Positions 1 to 5,326 are shown, numbered from the stretch's first letter. The stretch is 5,421 nt of DNA from JBHIBA01 sp046758845 (GCA_046758845.1 JBHIBA010000314.1:1-5421); one strand, 5' to 3'. The notes: generated by a model not told the origin, from the sequence alone. A program made the numbers and translations.

Positions 1-52
1 GGGGGGCGCCTTTCAAAGCTTGTCCCGAGCGAAGCCGAGGGAAGCGCCCCCC
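1..52. repeat. Palindromic intergenic repeat, possibly continuing to the left
   Basis: Bases 1-9 (GGGGGGCGC) are the exact reverse complement of 44-52 (GCGCCCCCC). Inside this stem, TCCC (23-26) can pair with GGGA (39-42) around a core holding GCGAAGC (30-35 plus the G at 29). No T-run follows on the + strand, so it is not a recognisable terminator for that direction; a minus-strand T-tail would fall outside the window. It reads as a REP-like dispersed intergenic palindrome. The 12-mer CCCGAGCGAAGC (24-35) recurs exactly at 5121-5132 in the right arm of the element near the other end of the window. Its function is unknown. Confidence 0.5.
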
Positions 53-94
53 GCAGAAAAGAAAGGCGAGTCTTTCATACGAGGACAAGGACGG

Positions 95-1261
95 ATGGCT
101 AAGAAGAAAACGGCCCTTCTGATTATAGACATGCAGCGGGACCTGGCGAGCCCGGGGGGCGTCCGCTACCACAAAGCCGCCCGAGCGGCCGTCCAGCCTC
201 TCGTGCGCCTCCGTGAGGGGGCCCGGCGGAAAGGCTGGCCGGTCATCTATACCCGCATCCTTCACGAAAAAGGCTCCTCTGCGCCGAAGAAAGGAATGCG
301 GCCATGGTGCGTCCGGGGGACGAGGGGCGTGGAGATCCTGCCGGAGTTGAAGCCCGCTCGGGGAGAGCTCGTGGTCCGCAAGCGGACGCTCGACGGATTT
401 TTCGGGACCGAGCTGGATTCTCTCCTTCGGCAGTGCGGGATCGGGCGCGTGGCGCTGGGGGGTGTGTACGCCAACGAGGGCGTGTTGCTGACGGCCGGAG
501 AGGCGGCCCTGAGGTGGTACGACCTTGCCCTGCCCGTCGACGCGACCGCCGCCCGGACGGATTTTGACTATCAGGCTGCGCTGCGCGAAATTTCATTCCT
601 CTACCAAGGAAAGCTGACGACGGTGGACGCCCTTCTTTCGGGCCGGCAAGAGGCGGTCGAGCCCGACATGAGCGTTCCCCCGCCCCGGCGGAAAGGGCCG
701 CGGGCGCTTCGCCTCCGCGCACGGGAAACGGCCCTGATCGTCGTAGACATGCAGAACGATTTCGCCAAGAAGGGGGGGGCGCTCTTCGTGCCCGACGCGG
801 CGGGCACCGTCGAGCCCGTCCGTAGGCTCCTGGACCGGGCGAGGGCGAAGGGGGTCATGACCGTCTTCACCCAGGACTGGCACCGCCCGGACGACGCGGA
901 GTTCCGCATCTGGCCGGTCCACGCCGTGGAGGGAACGCCCGGGGCGGAGGTGATCCGTCCCCTCGGGGCGCGCGAAGGCGACATCCGAATCCGCAAGCTC
1001 CGCTACGATGCCTTTTACGGCACCTCCCTCGATCACCTGCTCCGCCTGAACGGGGTGCGCAACGTGCTGGTGGTGGGGACGGTCTCGAACATCTGCGTCC
1101 TGCATACCGCGGGCAAGGCGGCGTTGCACGGTTACCGGGTGGTGGTAGCGGAGGACGGGATTTCGTCCCTGGCGCCCTTCGATCAGGCGCTGGCCCTGCG
1201 TCAGATCACCGAGGTGTTCTCCGGCGAAGTGTGCGCTTCGGCGGCTATTGCCTTTACCTGA
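95..1261 (+). CDS. Tandem-domain cysteine hydrolase, isochorismatase/nicotinamidase fold; N-terminal domain lacks the catalytic Cys
   Basis: The 388-residue protein is an internal duplication of the isochorismatase-like hydrolase fold, usually about 180-220 residues per single-domain enzyme. Domain 1 is about residues 5-183, followed by a Pro/Arg-rich linker (about 184-210) and domain 2 (211-387). Domain 2 has the complete triad: D218 in VVDMQNDF, K301 before YDAFYGT, and C334 in SNICVLHTAG. It also has DWH (261-263) and WPVH (273-276), as in nicotinamidase-like members that bind a metal. Domain 1 keeps D12 (IIDMQRD) and K96 (before LDGFFGT), but the nucleophile position is G129, so it is probably non-catalytic. 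ATG 95 is chosen over an upstream in-frame TTG at 20 because GAGGA (81-85) lies 9 bases before it and the extra 25 residues resemble no family sequence. The family hydrolyses C-N bonds (nicotinamide, maleamate, N-carbamoyl compounds) or isochorismate. The downstream maleate-isomerase-like gene makes a maleamate-type amide attractive, but the substrate is inferred, not seen. Likely cytoplasmic, as no signal peptide is visible. Confidence 0.9.
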   Translation: MAKKKTALLIIDMQRDLASPGGVRYHKAARAAVQPLVRLREGARRKGWPVIYTRILHEKGSSAPKKGMRPWCVRGTRGVEILPELKPARGELVVRKRTLDGFFGTELDSLLRQCGIGRVALGGVYANEGVLLTAGEAALRWYDLALPVDATAARTDFDYQAALREISFLYQGKLTTVDALLSGRQEAVEPDMSVPPPRRKGPRALRLRARETALIVVDMQNDFAKKGGALFVPDAAGTVEPVRRLLDRARAKGVMTVFTQDWHRPDDAEFRIWPVHAVEGTPGAEVIRPLGAREGDIRIRKLRYDAFYGTSLDHLLRLNGVRNVLVVGTVSNICVLHTAGKAALHGYRVVVAEDGISSLAPFDQALALRQITEVFSGEVCASAAIAFT

Positions 1262-1278
1262 CCCGCGCCGGTTGCGGA

Positions 1279-1307
1279 TTGTGTGATCGGACCGCAGGGA
1301 TTACAAT
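1279..1307 (+). promoter_or_regulatory. Possible sigma70-type promoter before the maleate-isomerase-like gene
   Basis: TTGTGT (1279-1284) and TACAAT (1302-1307) are 17 bases apart. The -10 box matches the consensus at 5 of 6 positions and the -35 at 3 of 6. The leader to the start codon would be about 90 bases and contains a small inverted repeat, GTCCGT (1361-1366) with ACGGAC (1378-1383), loop 11 bases. The 143-base gap before this gene makes a separate promoter reasonable. Evidence is motif matching only. Confidence 0.25.
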
Positions 1308-1404
1308 CGTCTCAACCAAAATGGATGGATCGGGAACTCCCTGAGTGGCGGGTTGATTCCGTCCGTCATCTGGGGTCACGGACTCAAGCATGAGGGTTTG
1401 AACC

Positions 1405-2112
1405 ATGGATCTCGCGAGCGCCAAGGAAGAAGGACGTTTTCGGGTCGGTCTCATCGTGCCGTCTTCCAACACGACGATGGAGGTGGATTTTTACAACCAC
1501 TTGGAAGAAAAGGCGACCGTTCACATCGCCCGGATGTACCTGGACACGACGACCAAGGAAGCTGAGGAGGTGATGGTCCGAGAGTCCACGCCCGAAGCGG
1601 CCGACATGATCCGCACCCTCTATCCCCACGTGACGGTTTTCGGGTGCACCTCGGGGGGCTCGCTCTTCGGGATGGACTACGACCGAAAGATCGCCCAGGA
1701 CCTGACGGAGTGGACGGGCGCCGCGAAGACGGTCACCGTGCTCGAGGCCGTGGGCGAACAGTTCCGGCATGTGGGGGCCAAGCGAATCGCCGTCTTCACG
1801 CCCTACGTCGACGAGCTGAACGAGACCATCCGGCGCTGTCTGGAAGAGGAGGGCTTTGAGGTCCTCTCCATCCAGGGCATGGGAATCACCGTAAATTTCG
1901 ACATCGGTCTGCTGACGCCCGAACAGATCCTGGCCTTCGGCAAGGAGCGTTTCAAGGACCCGGAGGCGGACGCACTGTTCTTCTCCTGCACCAACATGCG
2001 GGCCGTGGACGCCATGCCCCTGCTGGAGAAGGAATTCGGGAAACCCATCGTCAGCAGCAATCAGGCGGCCGTGGAAACGGTGAACCGGATCTACCGCGCG
2101 GTGATGAACTGA
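1405..2112 (+). CDS. Maleate cis-trans isomerase / Asp-Glu racemase family protein
   Basis: The 235-residue protein belongs to the Asp/Glu/hydantoin racemase superfamily, in the branch of maleate isomerase and arylmalonate decarboxylase. It opens with VGLIVPSSNTTME (14-26). It carries two cysteines at the expected sites: C81 in FGCTSGGS and C195 in FFSCTNMRAVDA, followed by GKPIVSSNQA (212-221). N22, Y134 (TPY) and N164 (VNFDIG) sit where I recall the substrate-binding Asn, Tyr and Asn of characterised maleate isomerase, with compatible spacing. Two cysteines argue against arylmalonate decarboxylase, which uses one. The best-supported reaction is maleate to fumarate through a covalent cysteine intermediate; an amino-acid or hydantoin racemase remains possible. 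ATG 1405 is preceded by GAGGG (1392-1396). The gene follows the tandem amidase by 143 bases and ends before a strong terminator, so it may be monocistronic or last in a two-gene unit. Length is slightly short of the usual 240-250. Confidence 0.85.
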   Translation: MDLASAKEEGRFRVGLIVPSSNTTMEVDFYNHLEEKATVHIARMYLDTTTKEAEEVMVRESTPEAADMIRTLYPHVTVFGCTSGGSLFGMDYDRKIAQDLTEWTGAAKTVTVLEAVGEQFRHVGAKRIAVFTPYVDELNETIRRCLEEEGFEVLSIQGMGITVNFDIGLLTPEQILAFGKERFKDPEADALFFSCTNMRAVDAMPLLEKEFGKPIVSSNQAAVETVNRIYRAVMN

Positions 2113-2119
2113 TGCGTGC

Positions 2120-2151
2120 AAGCCCCCTGTTTTCCAATCGGGGGGCTTTTT
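2120..2151 (+). terminator. Rho-independent terminator of the maleate-isomerase-like gene
   Basis: AAGCCCCC (2120-2127) pairs perfectly with GGGGGCTT (2141-2148) around a 13-base loop, and the stem runs into five T residues (2147-2151). It starts 7 bases after the stop codon at 2110-2112. It separates the amidase/isomerase pair from the aminotransferase/dehydrogenase pair. Confidence 0.88.
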
Positions 2152-2227
2152 CCGTTTGGGACCACGCCCCGAGTTCGGTTGAACCGGCCAAGGTGTGCCC
2201 GATGAGAAACTGGAAAGGAATCCAACC

Positions 2228-3391
2228 ATGAGACTCGCTGAGCGGATGAGCCGGCTGGGAACGGAGTCGGCGTTCGAGGTCCTGGCCCAGGCCCAGGCCC
2301 TGGAAGCGAAAGGCAAAAAGATCATCCACATGGAGATCGGAGAGCCCGACTTCGACACCCCGGCCCACATCGGCGAGGCCGCCTACAAAGCCATCCAGGA
2401 GGGCTACACGCATTATGGCCCTTCGGCGGGGCTGAGGGAGCACCGTGAGGCCGTTGCCGAGCATTTCAACCAGCGCTACGGGTTGGGCTACCAGGCCGAG
2501 AACATCGTCGTCTCGCCGGGAGCCAAGCCGTTCCTGTTCTTCGCCATCGTGGCCCTGGCGGGCGAGGGCGACGAGGTCATCTATCCCAACCCGGGGTTTC
2601 CGGTGTACGAGTCGGTGACTGACTTCGCGGGAGCCAAGGCCGTCCCCCTGCCCCTTCTGGAAGAGAACGACTTCGCCTTCACGCTGGAGGACGTCGAATC
2701 CCGCGTCACCGGGAGCACCCGTCTCCTCATCCTGAACTACCCCCACAACCCCACGGGCGGGATCCTGGGCCGGGAGCTTTTGGAGGGGATTGCCCAACTG
2801 GCCATCCACCACGACTTCGCCGTCCTGGCCGACGAAGTGTACTCCCGCCTGGTCTACGACGGGGAGCATTACAGCATCGCCCAGGTGCCGGGGATGAAGG
2901 AGAAGACCATCCTCCTGGATGGATACTCCAAGACGTACGCCATGACCGGATGGAGGATGGGGTTCATCGCCGCGCCGGTCGAGTTGGCCGAACCCATCAC
3001 CAAGCTCATCACCAACAGCGTCTCCTGCACGGCCACCTTCGAGCAGATCGCCGGAATCGCCGCGCTCAGGGGCCCACAGGATCAGGTCCACAAGATGGTC
3101 GAGGAGCTCCGCAGGCGGCGCGACCTGATTGTGAAAGGCCTCAACGAGATCCGCGGAATCACGTGCAAGAATCCGGGCGGGGCCTTTTACGTCTTTCCCA
3201 ACGTCCGGGGAGTCCCCATGGAGCCCGAGGAGCTGGCCCCTTATTTAATGGAACAGGCCGGTGTCGCCTGCTTGCCGGGGACCGCCTTCGGCGAGTACGG
3301 AAAGGGGCACCTCCGGTTCTCCTACGCGGTTTCCTACGAGGAGATCGAGGAGGCCCTGTCCAATCTCGAAAAAGCGATCAACCGGCTCTGA
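2228..3391 (+). CDS. PLP-dependent class I/II aminotransferase, aspartate-aminotransferase-like
   Basis: The 387-residue protein has the typical length of fold-type I aminotransferases. Landmarks in order are: GEPDFDTP (38-45); YGPSAGLRE (63-71), the usual Y-x-x-x-x-G-x-x-x-L region; NYPHNPTGG (170-178) with N174; D202 and Y205 in LADEVYSRLVYDG; the Schiff-base lysine K235 in GYSKTYAMTGWRMG, with R243; GGAFYVFP near 317-325; and R363 in HLRFSYA, the expected carboxylate-binding arginine. It should transfer an amino group between an amino acid and a 2-oxo acid using pyridoxal phosphate in the cytoplasm. The sequence looks like the bacterial/archaeal aspartate or broad-specificity group, but the substrate cannot be fixed from motifs. 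ATG 2228 is preferred over GTG 2195 because GGAAAGGAA (2212-2220) sits just upstream and the family match begins there. The dehydrogenase gene follows after 21 bases, implying co-transcription and perhaps a shared 2-oxo acid. I see no convincing promoter in the 76 bases before it. Confidence 0.92.
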   Translation: MRLAERMSRLGTESAFEVLAQAQALEAKGKKIIHMEIGEPDFDTPAHIGEAAYKAIQEGYTHYGPSAGLREHREAVAEHFNQRYGLGYQAENIVVSPGAKPFLFFAIVALAGEGDEVIYPNPGFPVYESVTDFAGAKAVPLPLLEENDFAFTLEDVESRVTGSTRLLILNYPHNPTGGILGRELLEGIAQLAIHHDFAVLADEVYSRLVYDGEHYSIAQVPGMKEKTILLDGYSKTYAMTGWRMGFIAAPVELAEPITKLITNSVSCTATFEQIAGIAALRGPQDQVHKMVEELRRRRDLIVKGLNEIRGITCKNPGGAFYVFPNVRGVPMEPEELAPYLMEQAGVACLPGTAFGEYGKGHLRFSYAVSYEEIEEALSNLEKAINRL

Positions 3392-3412
3392 CCTACGCGG
3401 AGAGGATTGCCC

Positions 3413-4402
3413 ATGAAACCCAAGATCCTGGTGACTCGCCTTCTTCCGAAGAAGGCGATGGAGATGATCCACAAGGCGGTCAATGCGCAGGTGAACGCAC
3501 ACGACCGCCCCATGACGCGCAGGGAGCTGCTTCGTGGCCTCAAGGGCAAGGACGGCGTCCTCTCCCTCCTGAACGACCAGATGGACGCCGAGGCCATGGA
3601 CGTCGCCGGCCCCCGGCTCAAGGTCATCGCCAACTACGCCGTCGGCTTCAACAATGTCTCCATTCCCGCGGCCACCGAGCGCGGCATCGTCGTGACGAAC
3701 ACCCCGGAGGTCCTGACGGAGACCACAGCCGACATGGCCTGGGCGCTGATCATGGCCGCTTGCCGCCGCGTCGCCGAGGGGGACGAATTCCTTCGGCGCG
3801 GAAAACCCTGGGACTGGGCGCCCCTGATGATGCTGGGCGCAGACGTTCACGGGAAGACCTTGGGGATCCTGGGCCTGGGGCGGATCGGTCAGGGGGTGGC
3901 CCGCCGGGCCAGGGGCTTCAGCATGAAGGTGCTCTACTACGACGCCATCCGCCAAAAGCCCCGGGTGGAAGAGGAGCTGGGCGTCCAATTCAAGCCCTTC
4001 CTGTCAGTCGTCCGGCAGGCCGACATCCTCTCCGTCCACACGCCCCTCATGAAGGAGACGACCCACCTGATCAACGCCAGGGTGCTGAAGGCCATGAAAA
4101 AGACGGCCTACCTGGTCAACACGTCCCGGGGGCCGGTGGTGGACGAGGCAGCCCTGGGCAAAGCCCTCAAGAGGGGGGACATTGCCGGGGCGGGAATCGA
4201 TGTCTTCGAGCGGGAGCCCAAAGTCCATCCCGAGCTTTTGAAGCGCAGAAACGCCGTCATCACGCCCCACATCGCCTCAGCCACCACCGAGACGCGAACG
4301 GCCATGGGGACGGTGGCCGCCTCCAACCTCATCGCGGTGCTTAAGGGCAAAAAACCCCCCACCCCCGTCAACCCCGAAGTCTGGCCGAGGCGGAGGAGAT
4401 AG
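3413..4402 (+). CDS. gyaR: D-2-hydroxyacid dehydrogenase, glyoxylate reductase type
   Basis: The 329-residue protein matches the D-isomer-specific 2-hydroxyacid dehydrogenases and most resembles glyoxylate reductases, for example NYAVGFNN (74-81), VTNTPEVLTE (94-103), TADMAWAL (105-112) and the ending PPTPVNPEVW. The Rossmann glycine motif GLGRIG is at 154-159. D177 after the second strand (VLYYD) suggests NAD(H) rather than NADP(H). The catalytic trio is R239 (NTSRGPVVDE), E268 (DVFEREP) and H286 (TPHIASAT). The expected reaction is glyoxylate or a related 2-oxo acid to the D-hydroxy acid. Hydroxypyruvate or another 2-oxo acid is equally possible, so the symbol marks the family only. ATG 3413 follows AGAGGA (3401-3406) by six bases; an in-frame TTG at 3407 overlaps that site and is rejected. 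It is probably the second gene of an operon with the aminotransferase. Its final Arg-rich tail and TAG stop touch the first unit of the downstream repeat array, so the C-terminus may have been altered by an insertion. Confidence 0.9.
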   Translation: MKPKILVTRLLPKKAMEMIHKAVNAQVNAHDRPMTRRELLRGLKGKDGVLSLLNDQMDAEAMDVAGPRLKVIANYAVGFNNVSIPAATERGIVVTNTPEVLTETTADMAWALIMAACRRVAEGDEFLRRGKPWDWAPLMMLGADVHGKTLGILGLGRIGQGVARRARGFSMKVLYYDAIRQKPRVEEELGVQFKPFLSVVRQADILSVHTPLMKETTHLINARVLKAMKKTAYLVNTSRGPVVDEAALGKALKRGDIAGAGIDVFEREPKVHPELLKRRNAVITPHIASATTETRTAMGTVAASNLIAVLKGKKPPTPVNPEVWPRRRR

Positions 4403-4578
4403 CTCGCTGCGCTCGGGTTGCGGGTTACGGGTTGCGCTCGCTGCGCTCGGGTTACGAGTTGCGGGTTGCGGGTTGCGCTCGCTGCGCTGGGGTTACGGGT
4501 TACGGATTACGCTCGCTGTGCTCGGGTTACGAGTTGGGGGTTACGCTCGCTGCGCTCGGGTTACGGGTTAGGGGATTA
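4402..4578 (+). repeat. Five-unit nested tandem array (13-base head plus 7-base units)
   Basis: Heads GCTCGCTGCGCT plus one base start at 4402, 4436, 4477, 4511 and 4545, giving periods of 34, 41, 34 and 34. After each 13-base head come 7-base units of the form GGGTTAC, GGGTTGC or GAGTTGC: three in units 1, 3 and 4, and four in unit 2, which fully explains the 34/41 difference. Unit 5 degenerates after two heptamers. The head of unit 4 has one substitution (CTGTGCT). Seven is not a multiple of three, so this is not a coding repeat. The first G may double as the last base of the upstream stop codon. Confidence 0.92.
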
Positions 4579-4579
4579 C

Positions 4580-4601
4580 GCAACTCGTAACCCGTAACTC
4601 G
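4580..4601 (-). repeat. Inverted heptamer copy directly upstream of the S23-like gene
   Basis: This stretch reads on the minus strand as GAGTTAC-GGGTTAC-GAGTTGC, the same heptamers as the array but inverted. GCAACTCGTAACCC (4580-4593) is the exact reverse complement of 4449-4462 in unit 2, so the array can fold back on it. It would lie in the leader of any transcript of the S23-like gene that starts within or before the array. Confidence 0.8.
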
Positions 4602-4625
4602 GAACATGAATGTGCGGCATATCGC

Positions 4626-5099
4626 GTGGAGGGCAGGTCACTGGCCGTCAAGTCGTTCGAAGACCTCAGATCTTGGCAAGCGGCCAGGGAACTGGTCAGA
4701 AAGGTCTACCGACTGACGGAAAAGCCTGCTTTCCGGAAGGACCGGGGCCTCTGCGACCAGATCCAGCGAGCCGCAGTGTCTACCATGTCCAATATCGCGG
4801 AGGGGTTCGACCGCGGGGGAAATGCGGAGTTTCTCCAGTTTCTCTCCATCGCCAAAGGCTCGGCCGCGGAAGTCCTCAGCCAGCTCTATGTTTCGCTCGA
4901 TATGGGATACATCTCGAAAGGAGAATTCGAAGAAACTTCTTCCGAGGCGAGAGCGCTTGGAAACATGATCGGAAGGCTGATGGGGTACTTGAAGCAATCT
5001 CCCCGTCGAGGACAGAAATTCGATGTGAAACCTCCCAAGGGAATCAGAGAAGAACTGGACCTTATCTTGGCCGAGATCGAGAAAAATCCGCACCCGTAA
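4626..5099 (+). CDS. Four-helix-bundle protein, 23S rRNA intervening-sequence (S23/Avd-like) family
   Basis: The 157-residue protein shows the family signature: KSFEDLRSWQAARELVRKVY (9-28); QIQRAAVSTMSNIAEGFDRG (45-64); then EFLQFLSIAKGSAAEVLSQL (68-87) and GYIS (94-97). It ends with a helix over about 100-123. Members form small helical bundles that oligomerise. They were first found in intervening sequences inside 23S rRNA, and a related protein (Avd) binds nucleic acid in diversity-generating retroelements. The molecular role of free-standing copies like this is unknown. It is about 35 residues longer than the usual 115-125, with a basic/proline stretch (125-139) and a final helix REELDLILAEIEK. 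Its last two codons and TAA stop come from the right inverted repeat (CACCCGTAAC). The start is uncertain: GTG 4626 lacks a ribosome site, while CTG 4641 has one. It stands alone between repeats and is not in an rRNA gene or beside a reverse transcriptase. Confidence 0.88.
   Translation: MEGRSLAVKSFEDLRSWQAARELVRKVYRLTEKPAFRKDRGLCDQIQRAAVSTMSNIAEGFDRGGNAEFLQFLSIAKGSAAEVLSQLYVSLDMGYISKGEFEETSSEARALGNMIGRLMGYLKQSPRRGQKFDVKPPKGIREELDLILAEIEKNPHP
4628..4633 (+). promoter_or_regulatory. Shine-Dalgarno-like site that may set a CTG start at 4641
   Basis: GGAGGG (4628-4633) lies seven bases before CTG 4641, which is in frame with the S23-like protein. Starting there would give an N-terminus beginning right at AVKSFEDL, as is usual in the family. 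The longer GTG start at 4626 has no visible ribosome site and would overlap this one. CTG starts are rare, so this is a possibility only. Confidence 0.3.
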
Positions 5100-5136
5100 C
5101 TCCCAACCCGTAACTCGTAACCCGAGCGAAGCGAGC
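5092..5136 (-). repeat. Right inverted terminal copy of the array unit
   Basis: Read on the minus strand, it gives the head GCTCGCTTCGCT-C (5136-5124). Heptamers GGGTTAC, GAGTTAC, GGGTTGG and GAGTTAC follow, then a partial GGGT. This matches the grammar of the left array, with T for G in the head. It overlaps the last codons and stop of the S23-like gene. Confidence 0.88.
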
Positions 5137-5222
5137 CTGAGCCCAGGCGAACGGTCACAGGCGTCAGGCTCTGCCGTCAAAAGTTTTGCTCGGGGGGGGC
5201 GGACGCACCGCGTCAGCTTTCC

Positions 5223-5324
5223 GCACTTGCGTGCCTGCTCAATCACCTCTCGCAAGGCGTGCGCCAAAGAGGCTCGGCTGATGGGTACGGGCCTCCAACC
5301 GCAGTCCGGCCGGCACGCAAGTGC
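5223..5324. repeat. 102-base inverted-repeat module with nested hairpin
   Basis: GCACTTGCGTGCC (5223-5235) and GGCACGCAAGTGC (5312-5324) are perfect 13-base inverted copies enclosing 76 bases. Inside, CCTCT (5246-5250) pairs with AGAGG (5268-5272) around GGC-GTGC-GCC (5256-5265). Other inverted repeats lie just outside: GAGCCTGA (5133-5140) with TCAGGCTC (5164-5171), CAAAAGTTTTG (5178-5188), and GACGC-ACC-GCGTC (5202-5214). This could be a structured RNA, a miniature inverted-repeat element or the remains of one. No coding region is supported between 5137 and 5326. Confidence 0.55.
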
Positions 5325-5326
5325 CC

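Larger units (their letters stand above)
4402..5136. mobile_element. 735-base composite element: repeat array, S23-like gene, inverted terminal copy
   Basis: Both ends begin, reading inward, with GCTCGCT(G/T)CGCTCGGGTT followed by 7-base GGGTTAC-like units. The left end is a five-unit tandem array (4402-4578), and the right end is a single inverted unit (5092-5136). The longest exact inverted match I found is 17 bases, 4444-4460 with 5112-5128. The only gene inside encodes a four-helix-bundle S23-like protein. No transposase or reverse transcriptase is present and no target-site duplication is evident. The boundaries are those of the repeats. Calling this mobile is an inference from terminal inverted repeats, a cargo gene and insertion precisely at a gene end. 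Confidence 0.5.

Noticed and set aside
2173..2184. Operator-like palindrome GTTC-GGTT-GAAC before the aminotransferase
   Set aside because: Four-base arms are too short to separate from chance in GC-rich sequence, and there is no regulator gene nearby.
1384..2370. Minus-strand open frame opposite the maleate-isomerase-like gene
   Set aside because: It is a high-GC shadow: it crosses the terminator and two genes, and its translation shows no family motif.
2051..3091. Minus-strand frame opposite the aminotransferase
   Set aside because: It lies antisense to conserved PLP-enzyme motifs and shows no domain features of its own.
2950..4344. Long + strand frame overlapping the aminotransferase and dehydrogenase
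   Set aside because: It is rich in Arg, Gly and Pro with no recognisable motif, and out of frame with two clearly conserved enzymes.
4558..4574. Eukaryotic telomere repeat contamination
   Set aside because: The unit is GGGTTAC, seven bases with a different period from TTAGGG, and it is interrupted by a bacterial-type 13-base head between bacterial genes.
4402..4578. CRISPR array
   Set aside because: The segments between heads are themselves repeats of seven bases, not unique spacers, and no cas gene is present.
4402..5136. Intervening sequence inside a 23S rRNA gene or a diversity-generating retroelement
   Set aside because: No rRNA sequence flanks the S23-like gene, and there is no reverse transcriptase or template/variable repeat pair in the window.
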